Assembly: GCA_036583965.1 (NCBI GenBank)
Contig: JAZBQD010000019.1
Location: 21,827,085 to 21,891,084, forward strand
Length of the DNA: 64,000 nt
From: Prunella strophiata
Lineage: Eukaryota > Chordata > Aves > Passeriformes > Prunellidae
Direction of reading: 5' to 3'
The notes below the pieces were generated by a model. The model was given only the letters and a program-made list of their open reading frames with translations. It had not been told where the DNA came from and made no database searches. Positions 22,861 through 35,640 of this stretch are shown here, piece by piece; the first letter of the stretch is position 1; each line of letters starts with the position of its first letter. The position numbers and the translations under genes are program-made.

Positions 22861-24839
22861 ATGTAGATGGAGAATAGCCACAATTTGAAGCCTTCTCTGC
22901 CTCTGCTCTGAAATAGCTGTGATCCAGAGTAGATTAGGGTGGTCACACAAGAGATCTGATTTCACACTCTGTGATCCACTTGTGGGGATCAAAAGTACTC
23001 TGTTAGGCAGTACTATTACTATGCAGTGATCTAGCATTACAGCAAGATGATGTGTGAACACACTTGATATCCTGAAGATACAGAAACAGTTTTTAGGACT
23101 CCTGGAGTGCACTCCCAGCATGCTCTGTATTCTCTGCTGGGGACTCAGGAAATTATTTTCATGCTCAATGCTCCATCTTCCATAGCATGTAAGTGGGGAG
23201 AAATACTCTGATTCATTCACCCAGGGAACTGAGGAACTAACTCGTCAAGTTTGCACAGATTCTCAAAAGGGCACAGGTAGAGAAGACTAGTCATTGTTTA
23301 TTTTATTGTTTCTTGCATCTCTGTCAGAACCAAAATGACCATGGGGATCACTTCCCTTGGTTTTAAATGCAGTTCTATTTCCTTGGATTTAATGTAAAGC
23401 ATGTTGATGAGACTTAAGCAGCTGATTGACATCAATGCTCAATACCAACTTTCAGTAAGAAACAGGTCTGTGTGTAATTTAACTCTTTTACCTGGTGTCT
23501 GTGTACAGTTCAAAAGCTGAAAATACCAGAGGTCACTACTCCTGCTTATGAGTGCCTTGTGAATTTCACTAAGCTTCAGACAAGATGAAATGTAAGAGAA
23601 TCTGCAAAGAAACCTCTCCCCAGACTAACTCAGTAAGTGCAAAGAGCAAGAATAGCCATTTTCTCTAGAAACAGTGTTCTTCTCTATGCTCTGCTTCATC
23701 TAACACTTGAGTGTTATAAGCACAAATACTTCAGACATGAGAGTTTTCCACTGCTAACAAAAGGATCCCACCCTGGGAAATCCCACTTAAATTTTAGCAG
23801 CTACACAGCCACAGCTCCTGACTCTTGGCAGAAGGGTAAATCCCACACTGAAAGCGTATTTCAATTTGCAAAGCCATCAGCTACAGGAAGGTAGTGAGCT
23901 AAGAGATACTGTTTCAGTGCAGAATCCATTTAGTAACAGAAAGAAGGAAAACAACACAGTAGGATGGAGTAACAGATGGCAATAATTGTGCACAGTAGCT
24001 CATCTTAAGTACCTTAGCTGCTGGCTTTCAATTCTCAGCTGGACAAAACACTTTTCTGACTTCTGAATCAACCATGGCTCATGACCAGGCTCTTAGCAAG
24101 CTGAAGTACATGGCATCGTTTCCTTCCCCTGACTCAAATCCAAATCAGGCTGATCATGGGGACTCTTCACTTGGCTACCTGAGCTGGCTGGTTAGTTTGA
24201 GGCTATACAGCACATGCCATGAGCACATCTGGAAGCTCCACAGGTCCTAGAACCTGCTGATACAGCAGCCCGTGCAGAGACAGGCAAACAACTCACAAAG
24301 AAGGACATGGAGAACCCATGTGGCAGAGCAAAGATAATGTTAAGATTTGTGTACAAATACAAATGAATCAGGTATAATCAGAATGGATACAAAAGGAACA
24401 TTTATGCCATTTGGGATCTTCTTTAAAAATCTATGCTCTAAGTAGCCTTGCTGCCCTTCCTTTCCTCCTGTATACAGTATATTACAAACCCCTTGAGAGC
24501 CCCTCAGTCTAATTTTTCTCTCTTCCCTGCTCTACCCACTTCTTCCAAATATACCTTCCCAACCAAGACTGCAAATGTTACTGTGTTTTAAAATAGGAAC
24601 AGCCCCGTTTCCAGATGCCCCCTTCTTAGCCCTGCCATGTTCTAGTCTTCCCTTAAAATTTCTGCCAGCTCATTCTTGGTAACTCCCCTCTCCAGATTTC
24701 CCTTTTACTGTCAATATCCCAGTTGCATGTTCCTCTTCAGCTATGCTACAGTGTACAAGTACACTTGTACATGAATAAGTAACTGTTCCACAGGCAGATA
24801 TTTCAATGTTTGCACTTGTCTTTAGAAATCAAAGCCTTC

Positions 24840-24975
24840 TCTGATTAAATGCCATTACAATCCAGCACTTGGACGGATCCAGAGAGATTAATGTGCTTTT
24901 GGGCAGCTTTAATGATAATCCTACTACAGACGGTATTAAGTAAATGTCAGTAACCTGGTTTGAAGGGAGCTTTCA
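24840..24975. promoter_or_regulatory. candidate conserved non-coding element
   Basis: CTGATTAAATGCCATTACAA, GAGATTAATGTGC, CTTTAATGATAATCC and GACGGTATTAAG bring several homeodomain-type cores into about 130 bp, with two CpGs. No repeat similarity. Confidence 0.3.
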
Positions 24976-25084
24976 CCTCAGGGATCCTTTCCATTTAGAG
25001 GAGAGAGGCTCAGCTTGCTTTTCAAGGCTGCATTGTCACAAAAAAGAAATCCTGCTAAGTGAAGACTCCTCTTCCTCCACACCA

Positions 25085-25205
25085 TAAAACAAAATGGAGT
25101 AAAATGATAGAGGGTCTGATAAAATAAATATATTCAGGTGATTTATAGGGAGCTAATGAATCTCTTGAAAGCCAAGATTGCTGTCATATTATAAGCCAGG
25201 TCACA
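25085..25205. promoter_or_regulatory. candidate conserved non-coding element
   Basis: CTGATAAAATAAATATATTC, GTGATTTATAGGGAGCTAATG and GTCATATTATAAGCC form an AT-rich unique block with GATA-, CDX/HOX- and homeodomain-like words. Weak support on sequence alone. Confidence 0.22.
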
Positions 25206-25536
25206 GTTTTGAAACCTGGGTTGTCACCCCCTCCTCATGCTCCTTTCAGGGTCTGCTATCTTTTGCTCATCTCCCCACTATGCCATGCAGTCTTTTACTC
25301 AGGGCAAAAACAGCAGCAGCCAATAATTAACCTAGGCAATATTTGTCCCCATCTGCTGCACCTTGCCACAGGAGAAGTCTGGGGTGTGCACTGCCCCTGC
25401 CTCATCTTACTGTGGCCATAATAACAGATCTCTTTTCCCAACACATGATTCTGACAGGCTCAGTATTCCCTCCTTTCTACCTTGCTTTGTTGGCAATCAG
25501 TAAAAGTTAATCATTAATTTCAGGTGGTGGGGAGAG

Positions 25537-25552
25537 AAAAGAAAGAAAGAAA
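25537..25552. repeat. (GAAA)n short repeat
   Basis: About four units of GAAA/AAAG on the plus strand in the 8.8-kb ADCK1 intron. Confidence 0.85.
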
Positions 25553-26612
25553 ATTCAGTCCTATCACTGAGCTGAGTAACATCCTCTACCTGACAGATGC
25601 CTGGAACTCTGAGGCTTATACTTTGTAGTAGTAGAAGTATGTTGACAACTTCTTAAAAATTACTTCTTAGCTATTATTTAGAGACTAGCTCAGACTCAGG
25701 AAAGTACGTGATTTCACTGCTGATTTCACAATGGATGTATTGTGCCAAGTCATCACAAAACAACCTTCCCAAAGGCGTGGATAAACAAAAAAAATAGCAG
25801 AAATTTTCACCCTACATTGCTCCTATCACAAGCAAAAGCCTCTGCAAGTTAGAAAAACTGAAATTAGCTGTTTCTCTATAACTGTGCTATCTCCAGCAGT
25901 TTGAGAAAATACAAAGAAAATCCCAGGAAGCTACACTATGCTAACTACCTCAATCTCAAAATGGATCTGCTGTCTGAGACCTATGAGGAAGCCCACCTCA
26001 AAATCTAAATGTACCTATTGCTCAAGAGCCCTTCCGTTAATGCATCAAAACAAGCCCTTCTGACTCTCAAAACTTGAGGAATATTCACTCTTCTGAGTGT
26101 GTGGGCTAGATTTCACCTCTGCCTATAGCAGAAGTATAGGATAAACTCACTCAAAGAAACAACTCTCTCACTTTGGACCAGCTGACTTGTCCAGATAAAT
26201 GGAGCTGACCACGTTTTGCTACAGACAGAACTTCTCAAATCTCTCTTAATAACAAAGTCTGTGAGATAAAAATAACCAGAAACTGAAGTTGTTCCTTTAG
26301 GGTAACAGGAACTTCCATCTTGGAACAAACAATGAGTGTCTTCAATGTAAGAGTATGATCATCTTTCACTATGTCTCCTTGAAGATCTTCCTAGCTCCGC
26401 AGCCTAGAGGAAAGTGTTCCTCAAAAGGGATTATATACTTTTCCAAAGAGCACAAGAACAAAGATCTCTCCATTGATTGCTCTGCTCACATCTGTGTGTA
26501 ATTATTCTTCTGTCCCATCCCATCCTGTCCTGTCAGCCTCCATTTTGCATTAAGGTCAAAATCAGTTTTGCATTGCTCAGCACACCCAATTCAAAGATGG
26601 CTGAGAAACTAC

Positions 26613-26729
26613 CTCATTTACATTGATGCCATTCCTCTCCATATAGGCCCTGTCATTCACTTGTCCCCCTTCCATAAACTCCATGAGAAGGACACGCCTT
26701 GTGGAGAGCTCCCAGTAGATCCTGGGGAC
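26613..26729 (-). CDS. ADCK1: ADCK1 coding exon: kinase N/C-lobe hinge region
   Basis: This exon of 39 codons starts VPRIYWELSTRRVLLMEF and ends ERNGINVNE. VLLMEFMEGGQVND corresponds to the UbiB hinge segment (human LLMEFVDGGQVND) linking the two kinase lobes. The acceptor is TGTTTCAG before GTCCCC and the donor is GAG followed by GTAGTT. It is the shortest exon found and is phase 0 on both ends, so skipping it would keep the frame but remove the hinge. An 8,778-bp intron follows it. Confidence 0.95.
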
Positions 26730-29700
26730 CTGAAACAGAAACAGATGGGTTAGGTCAGGCAACAGCTTGGGCAAGGAACGAAAATATATTGCACAAGTCC
26801 CAGAAAAGGAGTAAAAATGGAAGCAGCTGAAGCGAGGAGTTGGCTTTTTTGATGAGCACAAGGGAGGTAAATCCATCTATCAGGTTCTTCCACAGGACAG
26901 CAGCAATGTGTAGAAGGATAATACACCAATTCAACTACAGTAGGATCTGATCTAATGTAATATTTCTGACCACACTCTACAGGATTCTGACCACCTCCCA
27001 TTCCCAGTGATGTCTGAGATACCTTTCTTACCTGCTCTGCAGCTCCTCTAGCTGGGCTGTTTAACTAGTACCTATCACAAGTTTCTGAATCATCCACTCA
27101 GCTCCTTTAGACAGGAACTGCATCTTGTTTGCTACACACAGGGTCCACTTACACAGCTTTAAAAATTATAAGCCATTGTCATAAATTGTATCTCTGCAGT
27201 ACCCCTTGGAACACAAATGCCTCTGAGCTGACAAACCCTGCATACTTAGGCCATCTGCAATTGAACTGGGAGAAAAATCAAGTGTCACAAATAAGGGACT
27301 TGTCACAGAAACCCTGTGAGACCCTTAATTATCTTATTGCCAGCAACACAGTAATGAGTGTAAAATGTCAAAGCAGTTTTCATTCAAGCTGTGGTAGATC
27401 AAGCTGAGTGAGGTACCAGAGAAGAGGTCTGGTGTCACCCAGGGGAGGCAGTGACCAAAGTGTCGCTCAGGCTGGCTCCCCATTTTCCAGCCTCTCCAGA
27501 CAAATTTCACCCATGCTGAAGTTCCTATTATCAAGAGCCATTTTGCTGAATTCCCTTTCAAAATTCCTCATGTTACTGTGCTGACCAATCCTCAATCTGC
27601 CCAAATCTGCTTTTGCACACGGGTGAAGCCACACATGTACATTTTAGCAAAGACAAGACATAAGGGAGCTCTGCCCACTCTCATTACTGTGACAGACATA
27701 ATAATTTTGGATCAAATAGTTGGATACAAATAGTAACCAGCTGTGCAGTCCCCTCTTCTCACCCTCCTGACTCAGCCATGGACTCAGAACCAGCACCTTG
27801 GGGCAGGACAGGAAGAGGTAAGAGGTGCTGTCCATCAACTGACCAAAACCAGGGGATGACCAGCCAGGCCACTGTAGCTCATCATAGCTCCCAAACAAGC
27901 AGCATTTGTTGCTTTTAACTACTGACAATATCCCAGTCCCTTACAAACTAGCTGCTTCCCTCCTGTTCCTGTTCTAGAGAGAACACTTTACCACATGTGT
28001 AATTATTACTATTTAGATCAAAGGCTCCTTTGCTGAGCAATTTCAATGTCCCTCAGTCCCATTATTCAACACCGCTGGTTATACTTTGCATGTGAACCTT
28101 GCTTAGACTTCGATGCCATAGATCCACTATGAGCAAGGGAGATTCAGACACTCACAGCCTTCCCAGCTTATCTGCATGCCCATTCTTTGCAGTTATATTG
28201 GTGAGAAAGCCTGCTAACTCCAAAACTAACAGCTCCCCATCCCATATAGCTCACTGATCCCTTAGATTCCTTGCAATGACACCCAGTCTTGTCTCAGGAT
28301 TTACACAGGCAAGTCAGTGGGCTTGTAAAGCGCTATTCATGCCATCGGAGATGCCTCTCTCAATCACAGCCAAATTCTTCAGTGATTTTTTTAATTACTC
28401 ACAGATGTTTGGCTCTAATGCTTGTGTGTGGAAATAATTTATCTCTGGCTTTAAAAGCTCAAACAGGTTCACAGCACAAAATCTACTTCTTAGCTTTCTA
28501 GCATGTTTAGGAAAATTTATGATACAGAAGCCCAATTCTTCTGCCGCTTTTAGGTGATGAACACGTCTCTGAATTGGCAGGTCAGGACTGGAGGATCCAT
28601 TATTTAGCCATCTCAAGTCATTTGTTATTGTTACACATATTGATATCATGATAGCTCCTTACCCCAGCAAGGAAGGTGATTGGCCATCTCCATGGGGATT
28701 TACCTCACAGTGTGCTACTTACAGCTGCAACAGACACACTCTCTGAGGTGCATCACTTCTGATAAGCACCCACTCAGCAAAACCATTGGCCTCTGGCCTT
28801 CCATGTGGTAGCTTTTAGCTGTCTGTGTCTATAGGAAGGCCATTGCTGCTACTAGGCTCCAAAAGGACTGCTCCAAAGCTGGCATTAGGCAACATGGAAT
28901 TACATCCCTTACATGGAAGGAGCAAGGAAAAATGGATATATCAGCCTGTAAAGTCTAACAAAAACTCACCTTAGCAGTGACAGAGGTCTGAAATATCTTG
29001 GGACTTCTGCATAAACAGGAGGGGACAAGCTTGTTTAGAAGTGTATATCCAGGGAGGCCCACAGGATGCATTTTTTGCTGCCTTTTTGTATGTGCCACGG
29101 GCACAGTCACATCAGTGACTCCAACCAGGGCACTATGTGTTTCCAGAAAGCATACACTGGAGGCTTGTGTCTCTTGTATATCAGCAAAAGATTTCTGAAC
29201 GTGTGACTTTGAAGATGTGGCCTTATGTCTTTCCAATAACAAGATGTGTACATGTCTGATTGTATTTGAGACATTTATCAGTGACCTAAGTATGTGACAG
29301 GGGAGGTGGGCTAAAAGTATCAGTGATGAAGACCACACATGAGTGCAATTTGGTTTCTGTATAAAATAACATGAATGCATTAGCCATAGATGTGCATAAA
29401 GGATAAATGTCCAGTTCTAGGGTGAGAATGTGCTTTTTAGCAGTAGGAAGGACACATGTGAATATGCCTCTTCCTGAGATACAAGATGTCCTCCATACTA
29501 CTTGACATCATCAGTTTCAGTCTAGCTTTTCTGTTCTATGTCCATTTCTTGTCCTTAGTTGAGATAGAGCCCAAGGAAAGGTACCACCAGATGGCTCAGT
29601 AAAGAATGTCAAATTCACAGTACTGAACAAGTTCCAAAAGAAAATGAAAACGAAATTCAGAAAAAAAAACTTGGGAAAATGTGCAGCAGGCTCCAGAGAC

Positions 29701-29943
29701 TGTTGGTCCCAAGCCACCACTCCTGACCCAACAGAGTACATTCAGTAGGAGCAAACAAGGAGAAAGTATGTCTTAGAGCATTTTCTCATCTGCATTAGCA
29801 GAGCAGTCTAGGATGAACAACACAGAGGGGCTGAACTCCATTTTCCCTCCTTAGGGTTCCTCCACTTGGTGAATGAGGGGCATAAGACACAGCAAGGGAG
29901 ACTATGAATGCACATACATAGAGAGAAATATGTGTTTCCTCAC

Positions 29944-30102
29944 CTTCAGGAAGTCAAAGTTTTTGAGCATATGAGCAACCTTCTCAGCATTTCTGCCTTC
30001 ATTGAGGAAATCCAGCTCCAAGGGCAGATTCTTCTTAGCTTCTTCCACCAGCCACATGAACTCAAAATCTGGGAAAATCTGCTTCACAACCAAGAGGAGA
30101 AC
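29944..30102 (-). CDS. ADCK1: ADCK1 coding exon with the E-x-D motif
   Basis: This exon of 53 codons runs from VLLLVVKQIFPDFEFMW to MLKNFDFLK. The segment EEAKKNLPLELDFLNEGRN holds the UbiB ExD motif (ELD) and the conserved LDFxNEGRNAE block that follows it; in COQ8 these residues pair with the KxGQ extension. The acceptor TTCTTAG precedes GTTCTC and the donor is AAG followed by GTGAGG, phase 0 at both ends. The flanking introns are 3,742 bp (upstream) and 3,214 bp (downstream). The reading frame is clean and close to human ADCK1 throughout. Confidence 0.95.
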
Positions 30103-32966
30103 CTAAGAACAAGGAAACAAACAATCAGTTGTATCCTGGCTCCAAAGCCACACAGTTACACACAGTGCTGTTTTGATAGGATCCTTCCATATAACTTACA
30201 GATAAAAAAACAAGTGCTTTTAGAGTTCCTGCATTATCACAACACAGTGTCATGCCTTGGTCATGTCACACAAATTCTGGCCTACTCTTCCACAGAGAAA
30301 GGCACCTCTAGGAGTTAAATGATGGCACACACATCAGAGGGAGGCCAGCTGGCTGCTGCCTAGAAGTAAGAAAACAAAGCTCTGGAGAAGAGACCACATG
30401 GCCAGATCTCACCAAGGGCATTGCCCTGGAGCAATTATTTGCTGAGTCCTATAATTCTACAAGTCATTCTTTGGTTTCATTTGAACAGCTCTCAGATAAC
30501 GTAGATGAGGAAGATCTAAAGTAGGACTTGTCACCTCGATGTTACTTCTTCCACTGCTGAGCACAGAAAATCCTCTGGGCAGTTCAAAGAAGACAGTGGA
30601 GTTTGGATACAGTAAGTAGGCTACAGATGTTTAAATAACACTTCTGGTGGAGCTAAGAGAGCAAGTTACTCTTCAACATCAGGCAAAGCCATTCTCACAA
30701 GGCTGAGGAGGTATTTCCCAAGCATCATATATTCACCCCATGGAATGCTCTTCTTCTTAAAGAGATTAGATATTCAGCAACACAGCACCTTGAAAATCCC
30801 AGCCAAAAAGTTCCTTGAAACATTTGATTAAAGCAATGTTTAAGGGGTGAGTGAATCGAACATTACACAATTGGATGGCATAATCAAAGCTGCGCAACAG
30901 CCAAGTACGCTTTCTTACAAAGGGACAGTTTCTCCACCAGAGCTGCAAATTTACACAAGCTGACAATTAGGACCACACCTTAAGGAAAAAAAAAAAATTT
31001 GGCTGTTTTTAACTAACTGATTCATAAAACAAGTAAAAAAACCATAAAAATAGAATGCACTTTGCTGTCTTTATTTCACCTGTTCTGCACATTCATCTGG
31101 AAACAGAAACAAGCTTTTAAATGTGCGTTATTGCACAGTTTCCCCTTCTCCATCTCTACCACTGGGGTGGGAACTCCTGCACTGCAGAAGGAACATTTAA
31201 AGTACACACAGGAAGCTGCTATCATTGAAATGTATGACAAAAATAAATTATGAACCATCACTGCTCCTGTTCAGTTGTGTGACAACATTTGTTCTCCACC
31301 CCGTCTCAACTTCTCTTATCTAAATGTCAGTTGCAAACTCAATGTTCCTTTAAAAATGTAATCACCAGGTTCCAGACACTATTGAATTGTATTTTTCACT
31401 GTTATATCTAGAGGCATAAATCCTTTCAAATTTATGTCATCCAAATGAAATGTAACCAGTGATCTTCATGAACATGAACATAAACTTTATAGGGTCTCCA
31501 AGATTATTTCATTGGTGCCTGACGTGAGAAAATTCATGCATTTTTTTCACTTTTTTTCAAATGCTCTTTTTAATCAATTTGCTAACTTGACCATCAGCAG
31601 GGATATCCTATTAAGTATTTTGCCTACCACTTTTCTGACACCAGTCTAACATATTGTCTTGAAATAATTATTGATATATACAGAGCAGTGAGGTATCTCT
31701 CTCTGGGTTTATCAGATGCTGTACTAATTTTTAAAGAGTCAGCATTGATGCTATGAAACCTCAAGCGAATTTAGGAATTTTCCAGCTACCTTTTTTTGTT
31801 GAGATTCTTTCCCATCAATCTCTAGATAAGACCATCTCCATCAATATTTAAATCAACCTCTTTACCTAGCTAAAATGTCCATCTGATTCTTAAAGGACCA
31901 GAACATTAGCACATGTGATCTGCCTTTCCATGCAGTCTACACAAAAACAGTCTCACACAAGGAAGGATACAATGATGCATGTAAGGCAAGACTCCACAAG
32001 AGAGACCTTTCAAAAACAAAACTGCCAGTGTCACATTCTGAGCTACTTTCCCATACCTGTGTATATACAACGTGTGAATGGTATACCAGACTGTCTGTAC
32101 AAGGACAGTACTAAAGTACCAAAAGAAAATACATTGGTTTATTTTCAAGTTTCCCAGAAGGGATAGCTTAAAGCCAGAAAAGACAGGAATCATTCTGAAA
32201 TAATTTGTTTAAATGTCTCTTACCAGTATAATCAGCAATCACAACAACATGGTATGAGGAGGTATGTTCCTGTGATATCCACTATTAGAAGGGCAAATGT
32301 CCCAAGGTAAACACAGGTTTTGGATCATTCACACAGAATCCTTTTATTGCCCTGATCCCCTACTCTTTCATTACCTGTTCATCCTTAATCCTTGACTGCT
32401 CTTTGTCTGCCACCTTGTTTTGGGAGGGAGAGAAGGATGTCATAAGCCCCCTGAGAAGTGCTGTGCACATGATGACTCACAGAAGCAAATTCATTGGGCA
32501 GACCACTGCAGTGAGTCCTGGAGAAGATCTGAATCAAATTCAAATCTACAACTGGACCCAAAGCCAGTTCAAATAGTTCTGTGTTCTCAAACCGGCACTG
32601 AAACAGACTGATCCTATCTTATTGGGAGATCTTTTTGGAACCCAAAAGTTTCTTTCACTGAGTTTAAATTAAATACTCAGCTGCAAACTTATGTGCCCCA
32701 GCTGGAACCAGCTGTGCTTCTATGCAGACCATCCAGGATTGCTCAAAGCAGGGTATTTTAACTGCCTAAAGAAGCTTTAGTTACATGGTACTCTGAGAGG
32801 TTGCGGGCAAATCTTTAAATTCTGATCTTCTGTAATGGAGAACTGTGTTACTTCATCAGCAATACCCTCCAAACACTCATCAGAACTCCTCAGCTTAAGC
32901 TTCCCCTCTTTACTACCATGGATCTACCTGTCTGCCAATTAATGTGCACTTACTATATATACAGAC

Positions 32967-32980
32967 ATATATATATATAT
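32967..32980. repeat. (AT)n microsatellite
   Basis: A short AT dinucleotide run after another TATATATA stretch starting near 32953; both lie in an ADCK1 intron. Confidence 0.9.
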
Positions 32981-33844
32981 GCTTTATTAGGAGAGAAAAA
33001 AGCTTCAGTGTTAGCACTTACAGACCTAATCCTTCCCATCTGCTCCACCACAGCCCTGTCCATTTCATGTTCTATACTATATCACTGGCATCTTTGTCTG
33101 TTGCAATGCAGTACTGCAGTGCTGCAGTTTATTTCCATTTCCTCCTTTCCATGGCTAGACTTAGAAGTTTGGGAAAAGCTACAGCACTGCACTGGGAAAT
33201 AAGAGTGGTACCTACCACTCAGGAGAGGAACAGGAGCTAGGCATTGAAATCTTTTTCCTAGCTGAATCCCTCATTTATGTATTTGCCCCTGTTAGGTGAC
33301 CCTCTCTGCATTTCAGTGTTTTCGTACCAACCATGAATCAGTTCAGCATTAAGGAGCTGATCAAGAAACAAAACTGAATCACAGCAACCTCATCCACTGT
33401 TGAATCCACACTAGAATTTAACTGAAAAACATGCTAATAATGAACAATGATTTTTCTTGACCACACAGGCCTGACTACAAGAGATCAGTTAATTGTCCCT
33501 GAGACCAGTTAATGGGCACACAGGCTGAAAAGAGACTTCAGGACTCACTCTCTATTTCTTAAGTCTTATATGGACTTACTAGAATGTCATTCATCTTTAC
33601 CTGTCTTCTCCTTCTGCCCTCCTTCCCTCTCACCCTGTTGTTCAGTCTCTCCGTCCATACAATCACCAGCACTGCAATCCTCACCAATTTTCTGTATTAA
33701 TCCTGCAAGACAGCATTGATCTCTGTGGAGGTTTCAAAGCCACAGGTTGGTGTTGTTATACCTGCTTACACCATAGATGAACATGGTCCCCATACACTTC
33801 AATGGCAATTATTCTGTAAGTTTGAAGTCAACATGTAATTTTAC

Positions 33845-34003
33845 CTCCATGAGCAAAATATCCTTGGAGCTCTGAGCTTGGACCTTGGGGTGCTGGATTT
33901 TCACTGCCACTGTTCTCCCATCCTGCAGCACTGCTTTGTGTACCTGGGCTAGTGATGCTGCTCCCAAGGGAGTGTCTTCAAAACTCATGAAGAGCTCTTT
34001 TAT
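33845..34003 (-). CDS. ADCK1: ADCK1 coding exon: alanine-rich loop and ATP-site lysine
   Basis: This exon of 53 codons starts IKELFMSFEDTPLG and ends SSKDILLME. It carries GAASLAQVHKA, the UbiB alanine-rich replacement of the glycine-rich nucleotide loop, followed by DGRTVAVKIQHP, whose lysine corresponds to the beta-3 ATP-binding lysine of kinases. The acceptor is TTGGCAG and the donor is GTAAA, giving phase 0 on both sides. Human ADCK1 has Thr where this sequence has the first Ala of the loop (GTAS versus GAAS), so this copy is slightly closer to the general UbiB consensus. No lesion is visible. Confidence 0.95.
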
Positions 34004-35499
34004 CTGCCAAGAGAAGAGAAAGAGGCATCAGCTTGGGGTAACAGAGGCTATTAGAAGAAAGCCCTGCCCATAGGCCAGAGAGTTCATGTGCCAAAGCTGG
34101 GCAGACTCAGCCCTTTCATCCTTCTTCTGTCCCCTCTCTTAGCCTTGCCATTGTTCAGCCTCTGAGTGAAGCCTGCCAAAAATGCAAGTGCCCTGGAGAT
34201 AGTCTGCTTATGGAAACCTGTGACAGAGTCCCAGCAGCATGTTTCATCTTGGACTTGTAGTGGCCAGGCAGTGTGTGAGAGACTTCTTCAGGCGGTCCTG
34301 AAAATGGCTTGAAGTGATTATGGTCAGCATCCTGGGTGCAGAAGCCAGCAGCTGTTCCTTTGCATGTATTTCTTTTGCAGATATTTCATACCACCCACCA
34401 TCACCCCTGAAACCTGACAGTGTGTATTCCTGTGCACTACAGCAGCAGCAAGCTTACTTGGTGAAAACCAGCACATGACTGGGAGCAGTGGTTCAGGGCT
34501 GCACTCAGGGCAGGGGGACAAAAATTGCTGTTTCAACCTTGACAACTTGGCCTGAAAACAGTGTTTAACATGATGGACTTTGTCACACTTTCCATAAAAG
34601 TAACCAGTGCTTTCCGCTCAGAAAAAGCACCAATCAAGAAGAGCAAAGCACTTGGCAAGCAGGAGAGGAAATTATTAGAAGCTCTGGCTGAGAAATTCAG
34701 GACTGGACTACAAGGAAAGTTGCAGATGAAGTAGATTTACCAGGAGCAGGTCCAGGAAGCAAAATCCAAGGTGGACATGGGTGAGGCAATGGGAGAGGAC
34801 AAAGGCCCACCTCCCCTGCATAACATAGCACCCTACTAGAGACCCTCTTGGCAGCACCAGTCAGCACAGGCTCTGCAAACACCACAACCATGGTAGTGCA
34901 ATTGCAGCCTAGCTGATGAGCCAGGCCCCTCCACACAGTCAGTCAGCTCACAGGAAGGGTCAACACAGATATGTGGCTTCAGGCATAGTTCTTGTAATAC
35001 TAGTTGAGGATTTTTTGCCCTCTGTAGGACAAGGTGAACATAAGCTCTGAGGTTTCCAGAAATCAGCAAAGGGAACCTGTCCTACCCTTCTCGCAGGCTC
35101 AACTGATTTCAAGTGAGCAGTTGAGAAGCCTGTAATTTATGCAGTAGGAAAAAGAAAGAATGTCAGTGCATTTTTATAACCTGCTTTTTAAAAGGTAATT
35201 AAAGATGGGAGCTGCAGCAACCTAGCAATTAAATATGAATAAAGACCTTCTAAGCAAAGTCTTCATGCAAAGCCTTAAACGAATATTCTTTTTGCTGAAA
35301 AGGAAGAAAAATACTACAAGGAGTAGGAGCAGCCTGTTCCCTCCTGCAGCTGCCAAGGAATGAGCCCCCTCCCACACCACCCTACCCCTTCTCTCCCAGC
35401 CCCTTCCACAGAAAACTACTGCTAGCAACAAACTGGAGCATTTGCAGTAATTAGGTACCAATACAGACTCAGCTGCCTCCAGTAATTCACTAGGAAGGT

Positions 35500-35640
35500 A
35501 CATTTTATTTATTTAATTAATTCTCTTTGGTCCTGGCGGCAAAATCAATTAAGTAAAACAACTGCATTTAAAAACAACTAGTTATGTGGTTTTTAATTAC
35601 AGCAGGTCCATAATTCAAACCTATTGACACTTGTGTCTCA
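35500..35640. promoter_or_regulatory. candidate conserved non-coding element
   Basis: TTTATTTATTTAATTAATTC, AATCAATTAAGT and TTTTTAATTACAGC surround GGTCCTGGCGGCAAAATC. The mix of clustered TAATTA-type cores and a GC-richer centre resembles avian intronic enhancers. No repeat similarity. Confidence 0.3.

Larger units (their letters stand above)
17835..26612 (-). other. ADCK1 intron (8,778 bp)
   Basis: Flanked by a GTAGTT donor and a CCTCACAG acceptor. It holds one CR1 3' end in plus orientation (about 19645-19790) and AT-rich blocks near 22565-22860, 24840-24975 and 25085-25205 that resemble regulatory conserved elements. A short GAAA repeat lies near 25537. No further exon was recognised. 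Confidence 0.85.
26730..33844 (-). other. two ADCK1 introns (3,214 and 3,742 bp) around the exon at 29944-30102
   Basis: Introns 26730-29943 and 30103-33844 have canonical borders (GTGAGG donor with TTTCAG acceptor; GTAAA donor with TTCTTAG acceptor). Contents are unique, moderately AT-rich sequence with an AT dinucleotide run near 32967. I see no transposon that I can name and no extra exon. Confidence 0.8.

Noticed and set aside
28545..28650. moderately complex stretch in which the minus strand could encode a short peptide
   Set aside because: No acceptor/donor pair in ADCK1 phase and no family resemblance.
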